The notes beneath the pieces were generated by a model that was given only the letters and a program-made list of their open reading frames with translations, searched no databases and was not told the origin of the DNA. From the NCBI GenBank assembly GCA_964607705.1, contig CAZSLI010000008.1, positions 1-64,000 on the forward strand: a stretch of DNA of 64,000 nt, given 5' to 3'. This stretch comes from CAZSLI01 sp964607705 (lineage in GTDB: Bacteria; Actinomycetota; Coriobacteriia; Anaerosomatales; PHET01). Position numbers and translations under genes: made by a program. Shown piece by piece: positions 63,153-64,000 of this stretch; within the stretch, counting starts at the first letter, position 1, and every line of letters starts with the position of its first letter.

Positions 63153-64000
63153 ATGGGAAGGCCGAGCGCACCCCGCCCGCCGGCGACAGCCGATCTCAAG
63201 ACGGCGCACGATCTCATGTCCGTGCTGCCGATGACCGCCGAGGTGAAGGACGGTCACCTGTGGATCGGCGGCGTGGACACGGTGCAGCTCGCCGAGGAGG
63301 CCGGGACCGCGGTCTACGTCATGGACGAGGCCACCATCCGACACCAACTCTCCGAGTACCTGAAGTGGACCACCTATCACTGGCCCGAGGTCGACGTGGT
63401 CTACGCCGGCAAAGCCTTCATGTCGCTCGCCATGGTACGGCTCGTCGCCGAGGAGGGCTGCTGCCTCGACGTCTCGAGCGGCGGAGAGCTCGCCTTCGCG
63501 CGCCGAGCCGGCTTCCCGATGGAGCGCATCTACGTCCACGGCAACAACAAGACGCCCTACGAGCTCGCCGAGTGCCTGGAGGCGGGCGTGGGCCGTATCG
63601 TGGTCGACAGCTTCGAGGAGATGGAGCGCCTGAGCGCCCTGGCCACCGAGAGGGGCGTCACGCAGAAGGTGCTCGTCCGGGTCACGCCCGGAGTCGAAGC
63701 CGATACGCACGACTTCATCATGACGGGTGCCGAGGACTCGAAGTTCGGCTTCGGCCGGAACCAGGGGCTCGCCCTGCAGGCCGTCAAGCGCGTGCTGGAG
63801 CTGCCGGGTCTCGAGTTCGAGGGCCTGCACATGCACATCGGCTCGCAGATCTTCGCGCTCCAGAGCTTCGCGAAGGCCATCGAGGTCATCGTCGAGTTCA
63901 TGCGCGAGATCCGTGACGCGACCGGCGCGGAGGTGCGGTTGCTCGACACGGGCGGCGGTCTGGGCATCGCCTACGGCATCCCTGACGAGCCCTCGACCAT
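63153..64000 (+). CDS. lysA: Diaminopimelate decarboxylase LysA (partial, 5' 282 codons)
   Basis: A PLP enzyme of the last lysine-synthesis step. The ATG follows AGGGGG by six bases. The PLP lysine motif is VVYAGKAFMS; GCCLDVSSGGELAFA, HGNNKTPYELAE, SKFGFGRNQGLAL, GLHMHIGSQI and DTGGGLGIAYG are all present in order. The gene is still open at the window end, so the C-terminal domain is not seen. Related ornithine/arginine decarboxylases are less likely. Confidence 0.92.
   Translation, partial: MGRPSAPRPPATADLKTAHDLMSVLPMTAEVKDGHLWIGGVDTVQLAEEAGTAVYVMDEATIRHQLSEYLKWTTYHWPEVDVVYAGKAFMSLAMVRLVAEEGCCLDVSSGGELAFARRAGFPMERIYVHGNNKTPYELAECLEAGVGRIVVDSFEEMERLSALATERGVTQKVLVRVTPGVEADTHDFIMTGAEDSKFGFGRNQGLALQAVKRVLELPGLEFEGLHMHIGSQIFALQSFAKAIEVIVEFMREIRDATGAEVRLLDTGGGLGIAYGIPDEPST

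Overview
The window is about 64 kb of GC-rich, tightly packed DNA with almost all genes on the + strand. It looks like an anaerobic actinobacterium of the Coriobacteriia side, possibly the OPB41/Anaerosomatales group. That placement is inferred from gene content: many multiheme c-type cytochromes, system II (ResB) cytochrome maturation, a probable futalosine-type menaquinone gene, an 11-gene complex I, an archaeal-looking topoisomerase I and frequent GTG/TTG starts. It was not tested by phylogeny. No rRNA, CRISPR array, insertion sequence, prophage or transposase was seen; there is one tRNA.

Region 1 (84-29618) is the notable part, an extracellular-electron-transfer-like locus. It opens with a secreted 3049-residue protein carrying, by hand count, 53 CXXCH, 17 CX4CH and 9 longer C-Xn-CH motifs. 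This is followed by a 12-repeat NHL protein with Ig-like domains, a membrane O-antigen ligase/polymerase-like protein with TPRs, an anchored TPR protein, an anchored 6-repeat NHL protein and a 7-heme cytochrome. Next comes a second giant (1958 residues, 15 CXXCH) built on a TolB-like propeller, then a lipoprotein, ResB, a membrane-anchored 15-motif cytochrome and a NapC/NirT-like 12-motif cytochrome. The inferred flow is menaquinol to the NapC-like protein, to the anchored cytochrome, to the giant secreted cytochromes, with the propeller and TPR proteins as assembly or scaffold factors. The two giants share a distinctive C-terminal tail that I do not recognise.

Region 2 (29865-35087) has a B12-binding radical SAM enzyme, MenG/UbiE, an amidohydrolase that fits aminodeoxyfutalosine deaminase (MqnX), and two anchored proteins of unknown function. 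Region 3 (35168-38822) has a divergent pair of STAS anti-anti-sigma proteins, TatA and TatC, HypA and HypB, and an HD-domain protein. Region 4 (38965-49330) has topoisomerase I, a degenerate nitrilase-like protein, malate dehydrogenase, class I fumarase alpha and beta subunits split by an MFS transporter, Tmk, HolB, a RicT/PSP1 protein and tRNA-Thr(CGT).

Region 5 (49673-59177) is nuoABCDHIJKLMN with no nuoEFG, mostly joined by ATGA or short overlaps. Region 6 (59339-64000) has an HtrA protease, RlmH, ArgS and the start of LysA, which runs off the window. Together complex I, menaquinone synthesis, malate dehydrogenase/fumarase and the cytochromes suggest a respiratory anaerobe that may pass electrons to an external acceptor; this is inference.
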